A stretch of DNA of 64,000 nt from Eupeodes corollae (GCF_945859685.1 NC_079148.1:46573946-46637945), one strand, 5' to 3'. Counted from the stretch's first letter, positions 35,285-46,016 are shown. Notes: generated from the letters alone by a model not told the origin. Made by a program: numbers and translations.

Positions 35285-35462
35285 ATGCACCATACAATGG
35301 ACGGACTTGATATGTTAGATCCAACGGGTTCAATGACAACACTAACGCCTATGTCTGAAACACCAATAACACCTACACACCATCAACTCCATGGCTCATA
35401 TCATGGCATGAACCACATGATGGGTCATCATCATGCGGGACCATTAGGTGGACATACACCGG
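35285..35462 (+). CDS. acj6: acj6 coding exon (His/Met-rich linker)
   Basis: A 178-nt exon from acceptor ttcttAG (35283-35284) to donor GTAGGA (from 35463). It encodes MHHTMDGLDMLDPTGSMTTL and a His-rich stretch ending HHHAGPLGGHTP, with the last base being the first base of a Gly codon (phase 1). This is the variable linker between the POU-IV box and the POU domain. The open frame that reads on past 35462 is intron. Confidence 0.95.
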
Positions 35463-35570
35463 GTAGGAATTATGGTAAACTATTATTCATGGAACAGTCA
35501 AGCTGTATTATATGTGTATTATGCATTTTCTTTTATTTTCATCTTTTTTGTGATATTACATTTTATACAG

Positions 35571-35711
35571 GACATCATGGCCATCCGAGTGCGCATCATC
35601 CTGCAATGGCAGCAGCAGTTGCAGCAGCTGGCTTACATCCTGACACAGATACTGATCCTAGAGAATTGGAAGCTTTCGCGGAGCGATTTAAACAAAGGCG
35701 GATAAAATTAG
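35571..35711 (+). CDS. acj6: acj6 coding exon, start of the POU-specific domain
   Basis: A 141-nt exon from acceptor tatacAG (35569-35570) to donor GTACCA (from 35712). It completes the split Gly, encodes HHGHPSAHHPAM, an Ala run, and then LHPDTDTDPRELEAFAERFK, which opens the POU-specific domain. It ends KQRRIKL plus one base (phase 1). The preceding intron is only 108 nt. Confidence 0.97.
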
Positions 35712-37770
35712 GTACCATCATTTTATATTAGGTTGCACTTGAAAAATATTTAACATTTTTTTGTTGTTTTTAAGTTGAAATTAAAAATTGTATAATTTAT
35801 TATTTGTTTTCTTTTTTAATAAATGATTTTCAAAAATGTAAACCAAGTGTTTATTATATATTATTTTCGAGTTTTAAATATAGCTCTTAAGATCTGAAGA
35901 GAGCCACATATTTACATTTTAAATCCATAGAATTCTTTTTAAAAAGCATAAATCTGTCACTTAAACCCGAAAGTTTTCTTTTTATTTTAAAGTACATAGT
36001 TTTTCAATTTTTATATAAAAGAGATGTTTTTTTAAGAGTAATCAGTTTATTTATTTCTATTTATACGTTTTTGGCTCTACGTCCCCGACAACTTCAAAAA
36101 ATCCATATTAGAAATTACCTTTCGCTTCGCTCCTAAGAAAAAAGTCTTAAAATCACAAAATCTGTTTGGACAAAGGAAAACTTTGAAGGTATTACCTAAA
36201 TCACACAGTCTAGTGACCAATTCTGATTATCTGGTCGAGAATTAACAAACATTATTCACCATTCTTGTAGATAATTATAACATTTTCAATAGGTTCTTGA
36301 ATTGTCTAATGCACCATTTTTAGTAATGGCGTAGTTTTTCCTTGTGAAATGACAAAATATGACAGCTTCCAAAGTGACAGCTGCTCAAATATTTGGCTAT
36401 TGGAAATGATACATTGGAAACCCCTTTTTTTAAATAAATGCGGACAGCTCGACATATTCACCATTTTATTTGAATTTAAATGAAGAATATCTATTGGCTG
36501 AATCACAAACACGTTCAGTTTCGGCTTCGTCTGCGTTACGGTGGGCCTGCTTCGAGTTTGCTTTGAATGACATTTCATTATTTTATCCTTCCAAAGAATA
36601 AATATTTAATTTGTTGACATTTTTTTACAGCTGTTGAGCTGTCATACAAAGCAAATGTTCAGATAAATAACTTGAGCTTCAGCTTGGAGTCACATTACGT
36701 TATATTACGTTCTTTTCCTTACGATTGTCAAACGAAACGTGAGGTCGAAGCTCCATTGTAATAGCATGCATTGATTTCCTATGACTGAACTCGTAAACGT
36801 CAGATAAAGCCGAAGCTGAAGTGTGTTTGTGATTCAGAACACACTGATATCATTAAAAACATAAGGATTCGAGTAAAGTGATGTGCTGAGTAGTAGTGTA
36901 AGTATATGAAGCAGTGTTATTGATTGTGTCAAAATCATTAATAGAAACAAATACCATTGGCACATTCTTGATGATACCGAAATAAAACTAATTGCAAATA
37001 TCAGTAAGATGCCAACGACACTTTAGATGACACATAAATGGATTAGATGTGTATTTTCAAAAGATAAGCGAAATAGAAATAAATTTTGTTCTGTCAAAAA
37101 GATGATGATGATGAATTAATAATTCAGATAGTTAGACTTTAGACATTAAACTTCAATTTAAAATCAATTATAGAAAATTAATACTTGGCTCCACTATATA
37201 AGATTTGACAGTAAAATCAGTTTCAAGTTTTTGAATTGCACGATGACTTTCTATTAAAAAGTAAAATCTAAAACAGAACTTCAAAAGGATTTGCAAATAC
37301 TTTTTAGCATTTGTTTAATTTCATAAGTCTGAAGAGATCTGTCAAAAAAAAATATCATAAACATGCTAAAAACGAGTTCTCTTAACAAAATTTTAAATTT
37401 TGGTTGACTATATTGTTAAAAACGTCATTGAAAGCCACTGTCAAACGATGCAACATTTTAACTGCTGACAGTTTCCTCACTGTCATAAAATAAATATTTT
37501 CGCGCTTGAGTGTTTGAATCGGCTTATCATCTGACAATAAAATTGCAAAAAGGTCTGTCAACCGTCAGCTTATTAATAGCTATTGTCAGAGTTAGTATAG
37601 GCTGAAAATTGTTTTGATTTTGGTCATGAAAGGAGTATTAAGTTTTACAATTTAATTTATTTTGATTTCGTCGCTTTATTTTTCTTTATTTTTTGTCATG
37701 ATGTTAAAATTGTATTTGCACTTTAACAATTATTAATTGAAATGCATATGCATACTTTTTTTAAATTTAG
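35712..37770 (+). other. acj6 intron within the POU-specific domain
   Basis: A 2.06-kb intron with no coding content. It holds one MITE (36498-36837), listed separately, and otherwise AT-rich sequence. The minus-strand frame at 36306-36578 lies partly in that MITE and is not called. Confidence 0.85.
36498..36837. mobile_element. MITE with CTGAATCACAAACAC ends
   Basis: The left end, CTGAATCACAAACACGTTCA followed by GTTTCGGCTTCGTCTG, and the right end (reverse-complemented), CTGAATCACAAACACACTTC followed by AGCTTCGGCTTTATCTG, match over about 40 bases. It is 340 bp, non-coding and intronic in acj6. No unambiguous target duplication. Confidence 0.8.
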
Positions 37771-38002
37771 GTGTAACACAAGCAGATGTTGGAAAAGCTT
37801 TAGCCAATTTAAAATTACCTGGAGTTGGAGCGCTGTCACAAAGTACAATTTGTCGCTTCGAGAGTCTGACCCTGTCTCACAACAATATGATAGCATTAAA
37901 GCCAATACTTCAAGCGTGGCTAGAAGAAGCCGAGGCGCAAGCGAAAAACAAACGAAGAGACCCAGATGCGCCGAGCGTGTTACCTGCTGGCGAGAAAAAA
38001 AG
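37771..38002 (+). CDS. acj6: acj6 coding exon, main part of the POU-specific domain
   Basis: A 232-nt exon from acceptor tttAG (37769-37770) to donor GTAGAC (from 38003), phase 1 in and phase 2 out. It encodes GVTQADVGKALANLKLPGVG, the DNA-contacting segment LSQSTICRFESLTLSHNNM, and PILQAWLEEAEAQAKNK, which complete the POU-specific domain. The linker ends in EKK plus two bases of an Arg codon. The sequence is essentially identical to the fly family here. Antisense and shifted frames over this exon are shadows. Confidence 0.98.
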
Positions 38003-38142
38003 GTAGACAACGTTTCAATTTCAACTCGAATTCGGACAATTTTTTTGTTTTTTCTTGATGTGATAAATCATCAAATGAAACTTTGTCCGAATTTAAGTTT
38101 CCCATTTTTTATTCAGTTATCTATATCGAGTCTTTTTTCAAG
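38003..38142 (+). promoter_or_regulatory. acj6 140-nt intron with nested hairpins before tandem acceptors
   Basis: The intron contains a perfect 11-bp inverted repeat: AATTCGGACAA at 38029-38039 pairs with TTGTCCGAATT at 38083-38093. Inside its loop is a second 6-bp stem, TTGATG at 38055-38060 with CATCAA at 38069-38074. The fold would sequester the middle of the intron and bring the donor (38003) closer to the acceptor region. A role in choosing between the two acceptors six bases apart is inference; the base pairing is read directly. Confidence 0.6.
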
Positions 38143-38332
38143 AAAAAGGACTTCCATTGCTGCACCTGAAAAACGCTCCCTAGAAGCATATTTTGCCGTC
38201 CAACCAAGGCCTTCTGGAGAGAAGATAGCTGCCATCGCTGAAAAGTTGGATCTGAAGAAGAACGTGGTACGAGTCTGGTTCTGCAATCAAAGGCAAAAAC
38301 AAAAACGTATGAAATTCGCTGCACAGCACTGA
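38143..38332 (+). CDS. acj6: acj6 coding exon, homeodomain and Brn3-like C-terminus (intron-retained form)
   Basis: From acceptor ttcaAG (38141-38142) the exon reads RKRTSIAAPEKRSLEAYFAV, then LDLKKNVVRVWFCNQRQKQ, the POU homeodomain with the WFCNQRQK recognition helix. It ends KRMKFAAQH and TGA at 38330-38332. A second AG at 38147-38148 can serve as acceptor: using it drops six bases and changes EKKRKRTS to EKKRTS, losing an Arg-Lys pair at the homeodomain arm. This is the I-POU versus twin-of-I-POU difference described for Drosophila. The C-terminus RMKFAAQH resembles the vertebrate Brn3 ending and arises when the intron at 38307-38360 is kept. Confidence 0.97.
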
Positions 38333-38360
38333 CAATCAAATAATACAGCCACACAATTAG
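38307..38360 (+). other. acj6 54-nt optional intron at the stop codon
   Basis: The donor GTATGA begins at 38307, inside the CGT Arg codon, and the acceptor caattAG ends at 38360. Retained, it supplies MKFAAQH and the stop. Removed, C joins GT to restore the Arg codon and reading continues at 38361. The size is near the minimum seen for fly introns. The intron is inferred from the borders and from the family-typical tail that splicing produces. Confidence 0.85.
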
Positions 38361-38431
38361 GTATAGTTAGTAGTGTTACGGCATCTATGACCGGCCCTGG
38401 ACCTGCTGGAGTCACTGGTTTTGGTTACTGA
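38361..38431 (+). CDS. acj6: acj6 alternative terminal coding exon (fly-type tail)
   Basis: Spliced from 38306, this 71-nt segment reads RIVSSVTASMTGPGPAGVTG and then FGY, with stop TGA at 38429-38431. The fly Acj6 proteins I know end with a closely similar IVSSVT...GFGY tail, so the spliced form is probably the main one. The total for this isoform (338 codons visible) remains in frame. Confidence 0.9.
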
Positions 38432-38986
38432 TAGTAGCTTACATCCCACGCAACATCATCACAGCAGTACACTGAACGCCATCAACCAAATGGACACTAT
38501 CAACCACTTGGCTTCGACGTAGCTGACGGCATACTGATCCAAAGATAAAGTGGACAAAACTGGAAAATAATACCTACTGACAAGAACTGCCCCTGCCCCA
38601 TATTCGCCATCATCATATATTAATTTATTTTTTTCTTCTTTCTTATAAATTATTTTTATTTTTATATTTTGTTAAGTTTAAATTATTTGTGTAAGGCATC
38701 ACATCGCATATCGGAAATTTTGTACAGAAGAGCATTTGAAACACTTGTTTTGAGGCAAATTTGCGTTCCTATAGTCAAAAACATTTAAACATTAAAACAA
38801 AAAATAACAAAAGAATAAAATGTATTAAAAGATTTGATGATAAAATATAATTTTTGTAAAAATTGTGTAGTGTAAATTAAAACCTTAGTTAAAAGTTCTT
38901 TAAAAGACTTTGAATCTTTTGAGAATTAATGTATAGTATTTTTTATTTTCTTAATTAAATATTTGTTTTTATTTTTGTTTTATATA

Positions 38987-38992
38987 AATAAA
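38987..38992 (+). terminator. Candidate polyadenylation signal AATAAA
   Basis: A canonical AATAAA lies about 560 bases after the distal acj6 stop. Earlier (38814-38819) and later (39417-39422) copies also exist, consistent with alternative polyadenylation. Confidence 0.5.
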
Positions 38993-39416
38993 AGAAAATG
39001 TGCAATAGGCAATAAACTATATAACGAACGCTAGAATTCGTTTATTTTTTATTGATTTTTATTTATTATTATCTATAAATATATAATTTGGTACGTGCTA
39101 ATAGCTTTTTTAATTAAATGATAAACTAGTAATTAGATTAAACAAACAAAAAATTGCGAAATAGTAACAAAAAAAAAAGAAAACAATGTTTGCATTTTGC
39201 AAATTCCATGTACATAGTATCCTGTTTCATTGATTCACTAAATGAAAATCATTTTCGGATAAAAACTATTGTGTAAGAATATAAATTATATATATAATTA
39301 AGACCTGGGTATATATATAGATATATATATTAATAGAAGATTACATACAAAAATGTATATAATTATTCTAAGATTTATTATTAAACGTTCTTGTATATAC
39401 GACCTTTTCAAATACA

Positions 39417-39422
39417 AATAAA
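39417..39422 (+). terminator. Candidate distal polyadenylation signal AATAAA
   Basis: This is the last AATAAA in the AT-rich tail, about 990 bases after the distal stop. It is taken as the provisional end of the gene. Confidence 0.45.
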
Positions 39423-39429
39423 GTTAGAC

Positions 39430-40655
39430 TAATTTTTTTAGAAGAATATAATTACTTTTTTAATTTGTATTAAATGTTTAAGATAGAAACATTAAATTCT
39501 CATATGGCGTTGATATATGTATGCATAAGGGCTAACTTGACAGTGGAAGCTTGAAATGAGAGGTAAATTAATTTTGAATTTCTTTGAAAAATTAATAATT
39601 TTCTTTGCAGATTTTGAGAAAAGAAATTTATGATGAACGACGATGAATATTGTGAATGAATCTTTGGTTTTACTCAAAATGGCGCCCAACAACCTTTTTT
39701 GCAGAAGTAGTTGACGAATGATTATACAAAATTTAAAAATTTTCAAATTTCATTTTACTTAGTAACAGGTCCATCCAAAAGCACATACCTTCCTTAACTT
39801 CAAGCCCAGATGTTATGTGATGTCAACAGTAAGATGCTGGTTTTCTAATTCAGATCATGGAGAAACTCTATTTAGTTTTTTATCACTTGCATTTTTAAAA
39901 ATTAAAGTTATTTATTAAAATAATGACATGTTAAGAGTTAATTGAATGAACTTGTAAATATAATTTTGTTTGTATACTACTAATTTTCAAATGATTTGTT
40001 TATGATGTTGGCTTAGAGTGAAAACCTTATTTTAATATTAAATTGTTTAAAAATACAAAAATCTATAAAATTCTTACAATTCTTTGATTTTTTGAATATT
40101 TCGAGTTTTGTTTTTATTTTTATAAGAATTTTAGAAGCTTATGTTTTTCACTTCAAGCCAAGGAGATTAAATCTTTTGTAGAAAAATACGAACGTATTTC
40201 GGCTCTAATAAAAGCGCATTCTTCTAGATTTATTTGCCCAAAAAATTATAACACGAGGATTATTTGTATTTGTTTCCTCTTCCGGATTAAAGTGAGATCA
40301 AGTTTTAGGTGCAAATGTTTTGTGAAAATTTAATAAAAATCTAGATAAAAAATAAAAAAGGGGTGGTTTTACTTTTGGAATGTAATTTTGTTGTTATTAT
40401 TCTTTAAATATTCTTGTTTAGATTATTGTAAACCACTTAAGTGAGGAGCAGAATACATGAAATGCTATTTGCCTTATTTATGGACAGATAACGGCAAACT
40501 ATCAAAATGCTCTAAATACGAATAACTAAAATCGCAAAAATAAATATTGGAAGTATCTGGCACAACTAAGGAATACTATAACTAATGAATATTTGTAAAG
40601 AAATAAATTACGAGGATTTGTATAGGGAATGTGTTAAATTATCAGAAACCCTTTT
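39430..40655. other. Intergenic stretch after acj6
   Basis: AT-rich, no gene supported. The minus frame at 39492-39746 resembles nothing known. Recognisable transposon sequence begins at about 40.66 kb. Confidence 0.6.
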
Positions 40656-40659
40656 AGTA

Positions 40660-42500
40660 AGTAAGTGAGTAAGTAATTCATTTATTTACATTAATTTACA
40701 AAAGTGTATACAATATTTTGAATTTAGATGCTATGACTTATGGCTATGCTGTCAGCCAGGTTAACAAAAAAAATTAAGAATATTTAAATGTATATATGTA
40801 TGTTTTGAGTTTAATAGAATTCTGTTATTAATAACAATCTATACTTGTAAATATCTTTCAAAAATGTAGTTAATGTTTTCCAATCATACTCGTTAAGGAT
40901 GTTTATAGTCTCTTGTAGCGAAAAGTATTTTTCCCGAAAAAGTAGCTTCTTTGAGTTTTGAATATTGGACAGATACCAATGAAATGTAGAAAATCTTTTT
41001 TTTGATTTTAAGTTGCACAGTGTACAGAATTGGTTAAAACTATCAATATAAGGACATCCATTTAAGTTGAGAACTTCACATCTTGCTTTAAAAATTAGGG
41101 ATATCTCTTCATAACTCAGTGGATCCTTGAAATAATTTCTGGAACCAAGATTGGTTATAACTAGCTGACTGTAGATTAATCTACCGAATGAGGCTTCAGC
41201 TTTTTCTTTCAGTGAATGCCTCATTACGTAATAATTTTTCTCTATGATGATAACATTTGTTCTTTCACATGGTTTACATTGCTGAAATCATCATCCAATC
41301 TAACTCCACACTCATTGCCAACAGATTGCCATTGTGCAAAATAACAGTCCTTGATTCTCAGCTCATATAAAAGAAGTTTTTTCAAAAGTCTCTGATGGTT
41401 GCTGCAGATTTTGATGATGTAGTCAGCTTGAGACTTCAGGGTGCTTGTTAGAAGTATTGGACGTCCTGTTTCTAGGAATATGACGTATTCAGAGGTAGGT
41501 TGAAAAGTTTATTTATAAAACTTCTATACAATTTTTCGATTTCTTCATATTCTTCTGATCCCCAAGCCTGAGCAGCATGCAAGAGAGTAGATTTTAATAA
41601 TTCACTCATTAAATATTTTGCATTTTGTAGATAAATTACTTTATTTGTTAGAGAAGATATTTTTCCATGTTAAATTTATCAAACTTTGTGAGCTTTGGGC
41701 TTTCTCCGATACATGCATTTTTAAATTTAATGTTGGATTCAATTTCAAGCCATGATTTAAATCTTCTTTCATTATAAGCGTACGTTGTGTACGGCAAATA
41801 CCATTATTTTGGATTTTATTGTGTTGATAGAAAGTCCCCATCTATTACTATATGCAGATAACCGATTCATCAATTGATCATCAATTGTAAACGTCCGGGT
41901 GATTCTGAAAATATAACGAGGTCAACGAAAAATATAACGAGTATAACAGCGTATAGGACACATTCACGGTGCAGCTAGCTATTCATAATTCCCCAGGAAG
42001 TTTATCCGCAACATCATTTATAAATAACGAGAACAAAAGAGCGTTAAGTGGGCATCCTTGTTTGACTCCAGTGCTGGTGCTAAACCATTCTGAAAAGCTC
42101 AGTAGTCTTCGTTTGTGTTAGCTTATAAATAAGTGTGTTAGCTTATAAATAAGAGCATTCCTATTGATTAGGCCAAGAGCAGCTTTAAAGTAAACGATAA
42201 ATTCGAAGACCTTTTTGTTATGTGCTTGTAACGCTTTGACTATAGATGATAGTGTAAAAATGTGATCGATCGTTGAAAAGTTTTTTCTGAAACTAAATCA
42301 GATAAAATATTGTTCTGTTCGATCCATTTTTCGAGCCTTACAACTAGTATACTGCAAAATATTATTGCAATGGCATTCATGAATGAAATTCGTACGTAAT
42401 TTTCAGGAGAGTCTATAGTGAGCCTTTTATGTTTATAGGAAAAATGACGGAATTTTTGAACGATGAAGGTATGTCAGCATTCATAAAGATTTTATTGAAA
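40660..42500 (-). mobile_element. Non-LTR retrotransposon remnant (LINE family 1, copy c)
   Basis: Read on minus from 42.5 kb down: FEFIVYFKAALGLINRN (about 42160-42215), a degraded RT motif A that has lost its Asp; STGVKQGCPLNALLFSLFIN (about 42018-42080); LSAYSNRWGLSINTIKSKIM (about 41805-41865); and an AWGSEEYEEIEKLYRSFINK block near 41.55 kb. The longest intact frame (40811-41224) holds SYEEISLIFKARCEVLNLNG and the FCTLCNLKSKK zinc-knuckle-like region. The 3' UTR has the TGGCT/AGCCA hairpin (40741-40758) and ends in a (TTAC)n tail at about 40660-40674. Many frame breaks. Confidence 0.83.
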
Positions 42501-43020
42501 ATAACTTCTAAAAGATTGAGAAGCACAGGGGTTGCATTTTTGAAAACCTTTTAGTCTGAAACTGACAATAAGTGAAAGTGTAACCATCATATTGTTGTCA
42601 TTGCGGATGTACTTAAAATTAATGCATGAAGAGTTTAAAAAGTTTAAATACTTTCAAACTTCAGTGTGAGTTTAATGCAAATGAATGATTATGGTGTTCA
42701 AAAGGTAAAAGCTCTGAAGTCTATTTTTACAGTTTATCATAAATTGGATTTTAAACTTGCAATCTTTTTTGAAAAAAAAATTAAGAACAACATGAAAATA
42801 CAAGTTTTCATAACTTTGCTCAATACTCAAATAGTAACATTAAATTTTGAAGACTCAAGTATTTAATGCAATTATTATTTTGACTTAAGTGCTTTAACCA
42901 AAACAAATTGTACAGTCTTTCATTCACTGAGTATCTTTAGATTTTCTAAGCTCGGTGTAACCGTTATTTGTTTATATTTCTGCTTTTTTTATTTAAGAAT
43001 TTTTATAGTTTTTTTTAGGG
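42501..43020. other. No feature seen between LINE remnants
   Basis: AT-rich sequence with no recognisable gene or repeat. The 66-codon plus frame at 42666-42866 is unsupported. Confidence 0.5.
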
Positions 43021-43039
43021 GTTATGAATACCCTTATAA

Positions 43040-43450
43040 TGATTAAACAGAGTGCGAGCAATTAGAAAAGGAGGATAGGATTTGAAAGGAGAAACCGATG
43101 CATATTGGTTTTGAATGTCTGGACATTGGAATGGGTGGGAAATATTGAGCCTGATAAAGCATTCCACATTCGTGTAGTGCGGCTAAAGAAATAATCTCTG
43201 TACTTAGAAGTACGTCTGAAATTGGGCTCAAAGGTAAACTGATGGGGATTCCTAGAAGTACGGGTATTACGGTTGAATTGTTTAAGGTGAGAAATGCAAC
43301 TTGCTATTTGAATAGAGCATTGTTTATAAAAGCAACGATAAAACAATGACAGGCATGAGACCTTGCGGCGGTGTTAAAGACAAACAAATGTCTCGTTAAG
43401 AGAACGATCTCCAATCTCTATGGTAAAACATCTTGAGAAAATACAAGAAA
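43040..43450 (-). pseudogene. C-terminal fragment of a Jockey-type LINE ORF
   Basis: The minus frame at 43062-43346 reads NTRTSRNPHQFTFEPNFRRT and then YRDYFFSRTTRMWNALSGSI. The pattern of an R-T-x-x-Y-x-x-x-F-F-x-R-T motif followed by W-N-x-L is the usual C-terminal end of Jockey-type and similar LINE polyproteins. Only this tail is present; the RT core is missing. It might belong with the RT remnant at 32.1 kb as one family, but there is no overlapping region to test that. Confidence 0.7.
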
Positions 43451-43548
43451 TAACAATGAAAGAAAAAGGATTTTACTTTTTGATCAATATGCAACATAAA
43501 AACAGCTTAAGATATTTTACCAAAATCATTTCTGCCTATTTAAATTAG

Positions 43549-43834
43549 GTAGCGTGACAGTCCGTTAAGAACTAAGGCCTGGTGGCTTACAACTCATAAT
43601 AATTCCTTTGTGTCAGTCATGTGAGAGGTGGAGGAGACCTACAGATTCCTGCCAAATCCGAACTAATAATTTGAGAAAGCACTTTTCATAACAAGAATTT
43701 CTCTTGGAGAATTTGTCAATTCCTCGCAAGGGGCAGTACCCTTGACAAAAAAAAAATTGAGTGTCACAAGACCTCTAGCATGAGACTTCTAGGAACTAAC
43801 TATCACGCCACGGGTACCACATTTCTACTTATTA
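43549..43834 (-). repeat. SINE copy 6 (full length, minus)
   Basis: The minus-strand SINE starts with a tRNA-like head near 43834 (GTGGCGTGATAGTTAGTTCC), passes through the GGGTACTGCCCCTTG block, and runs to the far end at about 43549. Its B box is degraded. It faces copy 7 head to head across about 150 bp. Confidence 0.85.
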
Positions 43835-43982
43835 TCTGGGAAATAAAAACAAATTCTTACGTAAGGAGAATCATCCTCTACTTAAGTTGTTTACCTTTCT
43901 TGTTTGAAAAGATTTATCAAAGAAGAATAATTTGTGCACAGAATATGTAACCAAAAGGGATAAATAACCAATACCACTTAAG

Positions 43983-44226
43983 TCCCGTGGTGTGATGATT
44001 AGTGCGTTGGACTCTCATGCCAGAGGTGTAAGGTTCAATCCTTAAATGTGTCATTTAAGGTTTCTTTCATCGGTACTGCCTCTTGAGAGGAATTCATAAA
44101 TCCTCCAAGAGTAATTCTTGTTCGCCGTTCAGATTCGGCTTAAAACTATAACATTACCCGCACAAAGGAATGTTTGGGAGTTGGAGGTCACTAGACGCTA
44201 GTTTTCAACGCACTATTGCCCCATCA
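43983..44226 (+). repeat. SINE copy 7 (plus, shortened body)
   Basis: The tRNA-like head CCCGTGGTGTGATGATTAGT followed by GCGTTGGACTCTCATGCCAG and GGTTCAATCC (B-box-like) is present. The body lacks the segment around CATGAAAAGTGCTTTCTC (internal deletion at about 44121) and ends ACTATTGCCCCATC before an ATTTATTTATTAATTA tail. Confidence 0.87.
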
Positions 44227-44654
44227 ATTTATTTATTAATTAATTAAGTGTCTTTTAGTGCAATCAAACAAAATAGTTAGACCAATTGACATGATTTCAT
44301 TTTTTTGAAAGATAATACGTTCAAAATCACAACCCTGAGTTTTTTTGAGCATCTTGTAAAACGAAAGTTTATGCAATGTTTTTTATTGTTTTTAAACCAA
44401 AAAACCTATTTAATCTAAAAAAAATAATGAAAATTGCAGGTAGGCCACCATCGCACTCCAGTCTTTTATATAAAATATATAAGATCTAAGCCTGCGAAAT
44501 AAAATGTTGCAAGTAATACACACATACTTGGAAAAAAGAATATGAGTTGTTATCTAGTTTTAAGAATGAATTAATAAATATTGAATAAATGAAAAATTGA
44601 TGTTTTATTTTAGAAACAAAATTTGCATTCAGTAAGTGAATTGATGCCACCTTG

Positions 44655-46016
44655 TTAACTTCCCATAGGAAGTTATTGTAATGAGTCCGATTTGTCAAAT
44701 TGAAAATTTTGACATTTCTCGACGTTTCAAGGTCCCTAGAGTCGAAATAAAAGATTTTTGGAAAGATGTCTGTGCGTGCGTGTGTACGCACGTTTGTACG
44801 TCCATACGTTCGCGACGTTTCTTTCGTTGTCCATAGCTCAAGAACCAGAAGAGATATCGACTCTAAATAAATTTTGTTATACAGATAATAAGGCAGAAAG
44901 ATGCAGAAAGGGCTCTCAAGACAATTGCGTGGGTGGGTTTTTTTGAAAATTTTGGTTAACCCTAAATATCTTACGAACAAAAATGAGAGATTTGAATTAA
45001 ATTTTATATAATAAACTGTAATGTGATACCAAACAAGTATATTTTTGGAAAAATTCCATTTAACGGTTTTTTTTTATAAATCGAAAAAACTGAAAAAAAA
45101 TGTGTCACCTCCAAAATTTTAAGACTAAAATATGATTTCATCTCCAAAACAATTTTGTGCAACGAAGAAGAATCTTTTTGACATCTGATCAAATTTTGAG
45201 AAAAATCGAATAGACAGTTTTTTTTTATAAAAAATACAAATAAAAAAAAAATATTACTCAAAATTGGTAAAAATTGAATATCGAATCAAATATTTTTTTA
45301 AAAACTTGAAATTTGGGATTCAATCTTATTTTATCTTATAAGAAATATTGTTTTTCACATGCAGTAAAATTTTGAGAAAAATCGAATTGACATTTTTTTT
45401 ACAAAAAATAAAAACCTAAAAAAAAAATTAATAAAAGTTGGTAAAAAATGATTTTCGACTCATATATCTTTTCAAAACTTTGAGATATTAGCTTTTATTA
45501 ACTTTAATCTTTCAAAAAATATTGTTGTAACATTTTGAAAAAAAATCGAATTGACAGTTTTTTTTACAAAAAAATAAAAACCGAAAAAAATTAACAAAAG
45601 TTGGTAAAAAATGATTTGACTCAAATATCTTTTCAAAAATTTGAAATATTGGCTTCAAACTAATTTTATATTATAAGAAATATTGTTATCAACATTCGAT
45701 AAAATTTTGAAAAAAATCGAATTGACAGTTTTTTTTACAAAAAAATAAAACTCTAAAAAAAACAATACTAAAACTTTGTAAACATTGACTTTTGAATCAA
45801 ATAGCTTTTCAAAAATTAAAAAATATTGGAAAAGTTGAAAATATTGTTTTCGATATTCAGTAATTTTTATATAAAAATCCAACAGTCCTTTTTTTCATAA
45901 AAAATAAAATCTACAAAAAATAGTACGCAAATTTGGTAAAAACTGAAACGAGTACATATAGACAAACTTTTAAGCAAGACAAATCGACAGACGGAATGGA
46001 AAGTTATCAGTGTGGG
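44655..46016 (+). repeat. Helentron/DINE-like repeat, copy C (longest)
   Basis: It starts with the palindrome AACTTCCCATAGGAAGTT and the family leader, and has the longest interior. GACAGTTTTTT/GACATTTTTTT markers at about 45213, 45389, 45553 and 45724 show four or more monomers of 164-176 bp. It ends at CAGACGGAATGGAAAGTTAT ... GTGGGTC, having lost the last hairpin arm. Open frames on both strands here (44486-44980, 45004-45261, 45655-45882) are by-products. Confidence 0.85.

Larger units (their letters stand above)
2583..39422 (+). other. acj6: acj6 locus, 3' part of the gene (POU4F/Brn3 orthologue)
   Basis: This is the span of the visible part of acj6, a nuclear POU-homeodomain transcription factor. 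In Drosophila it sets olfactory receptor choice and neuronal identity. Seven coding exons plus one alternative terminal exon are legible, all on + and all with GT/AG borders. Without the optional exon the visible exons sum to 972 nt including the stop (323 codons before the stop) for the intron-retained end, and 1017 nt (338 codons) for the spliced end. Both sums are divisible by three, which supports the junctions. The two large introns are about 14 kb (3022-17107) and 18 kb (17282-35284) and hold most of the window's transposon debris. The N-terminal coding exons are not found in bases 1-2582, so the gene must begin upstream of the window. Identity rests on near-complete agreement with the fly POU-IV family in the POU-IV box, POU-specific domain and homeodomain. 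Confidence 0.97.
38432..39422 (+). other. acj6 3' untranslated region
   Basis: AT-rich sequence with no open frame follows the stop codons. Several AATAAA hexamers lie in it, so the transcript probably ends between about 38.85 and 39.45 kb. The exact cleavage site cannot be read. Confidence 0.7.

Noticed and set aside
37723..38010. Antisense 95-codon frame over the POU-specific exon
   Set aside because: It is a shadow of the highly constrained acj6 coding exon and shows no independent similarity.
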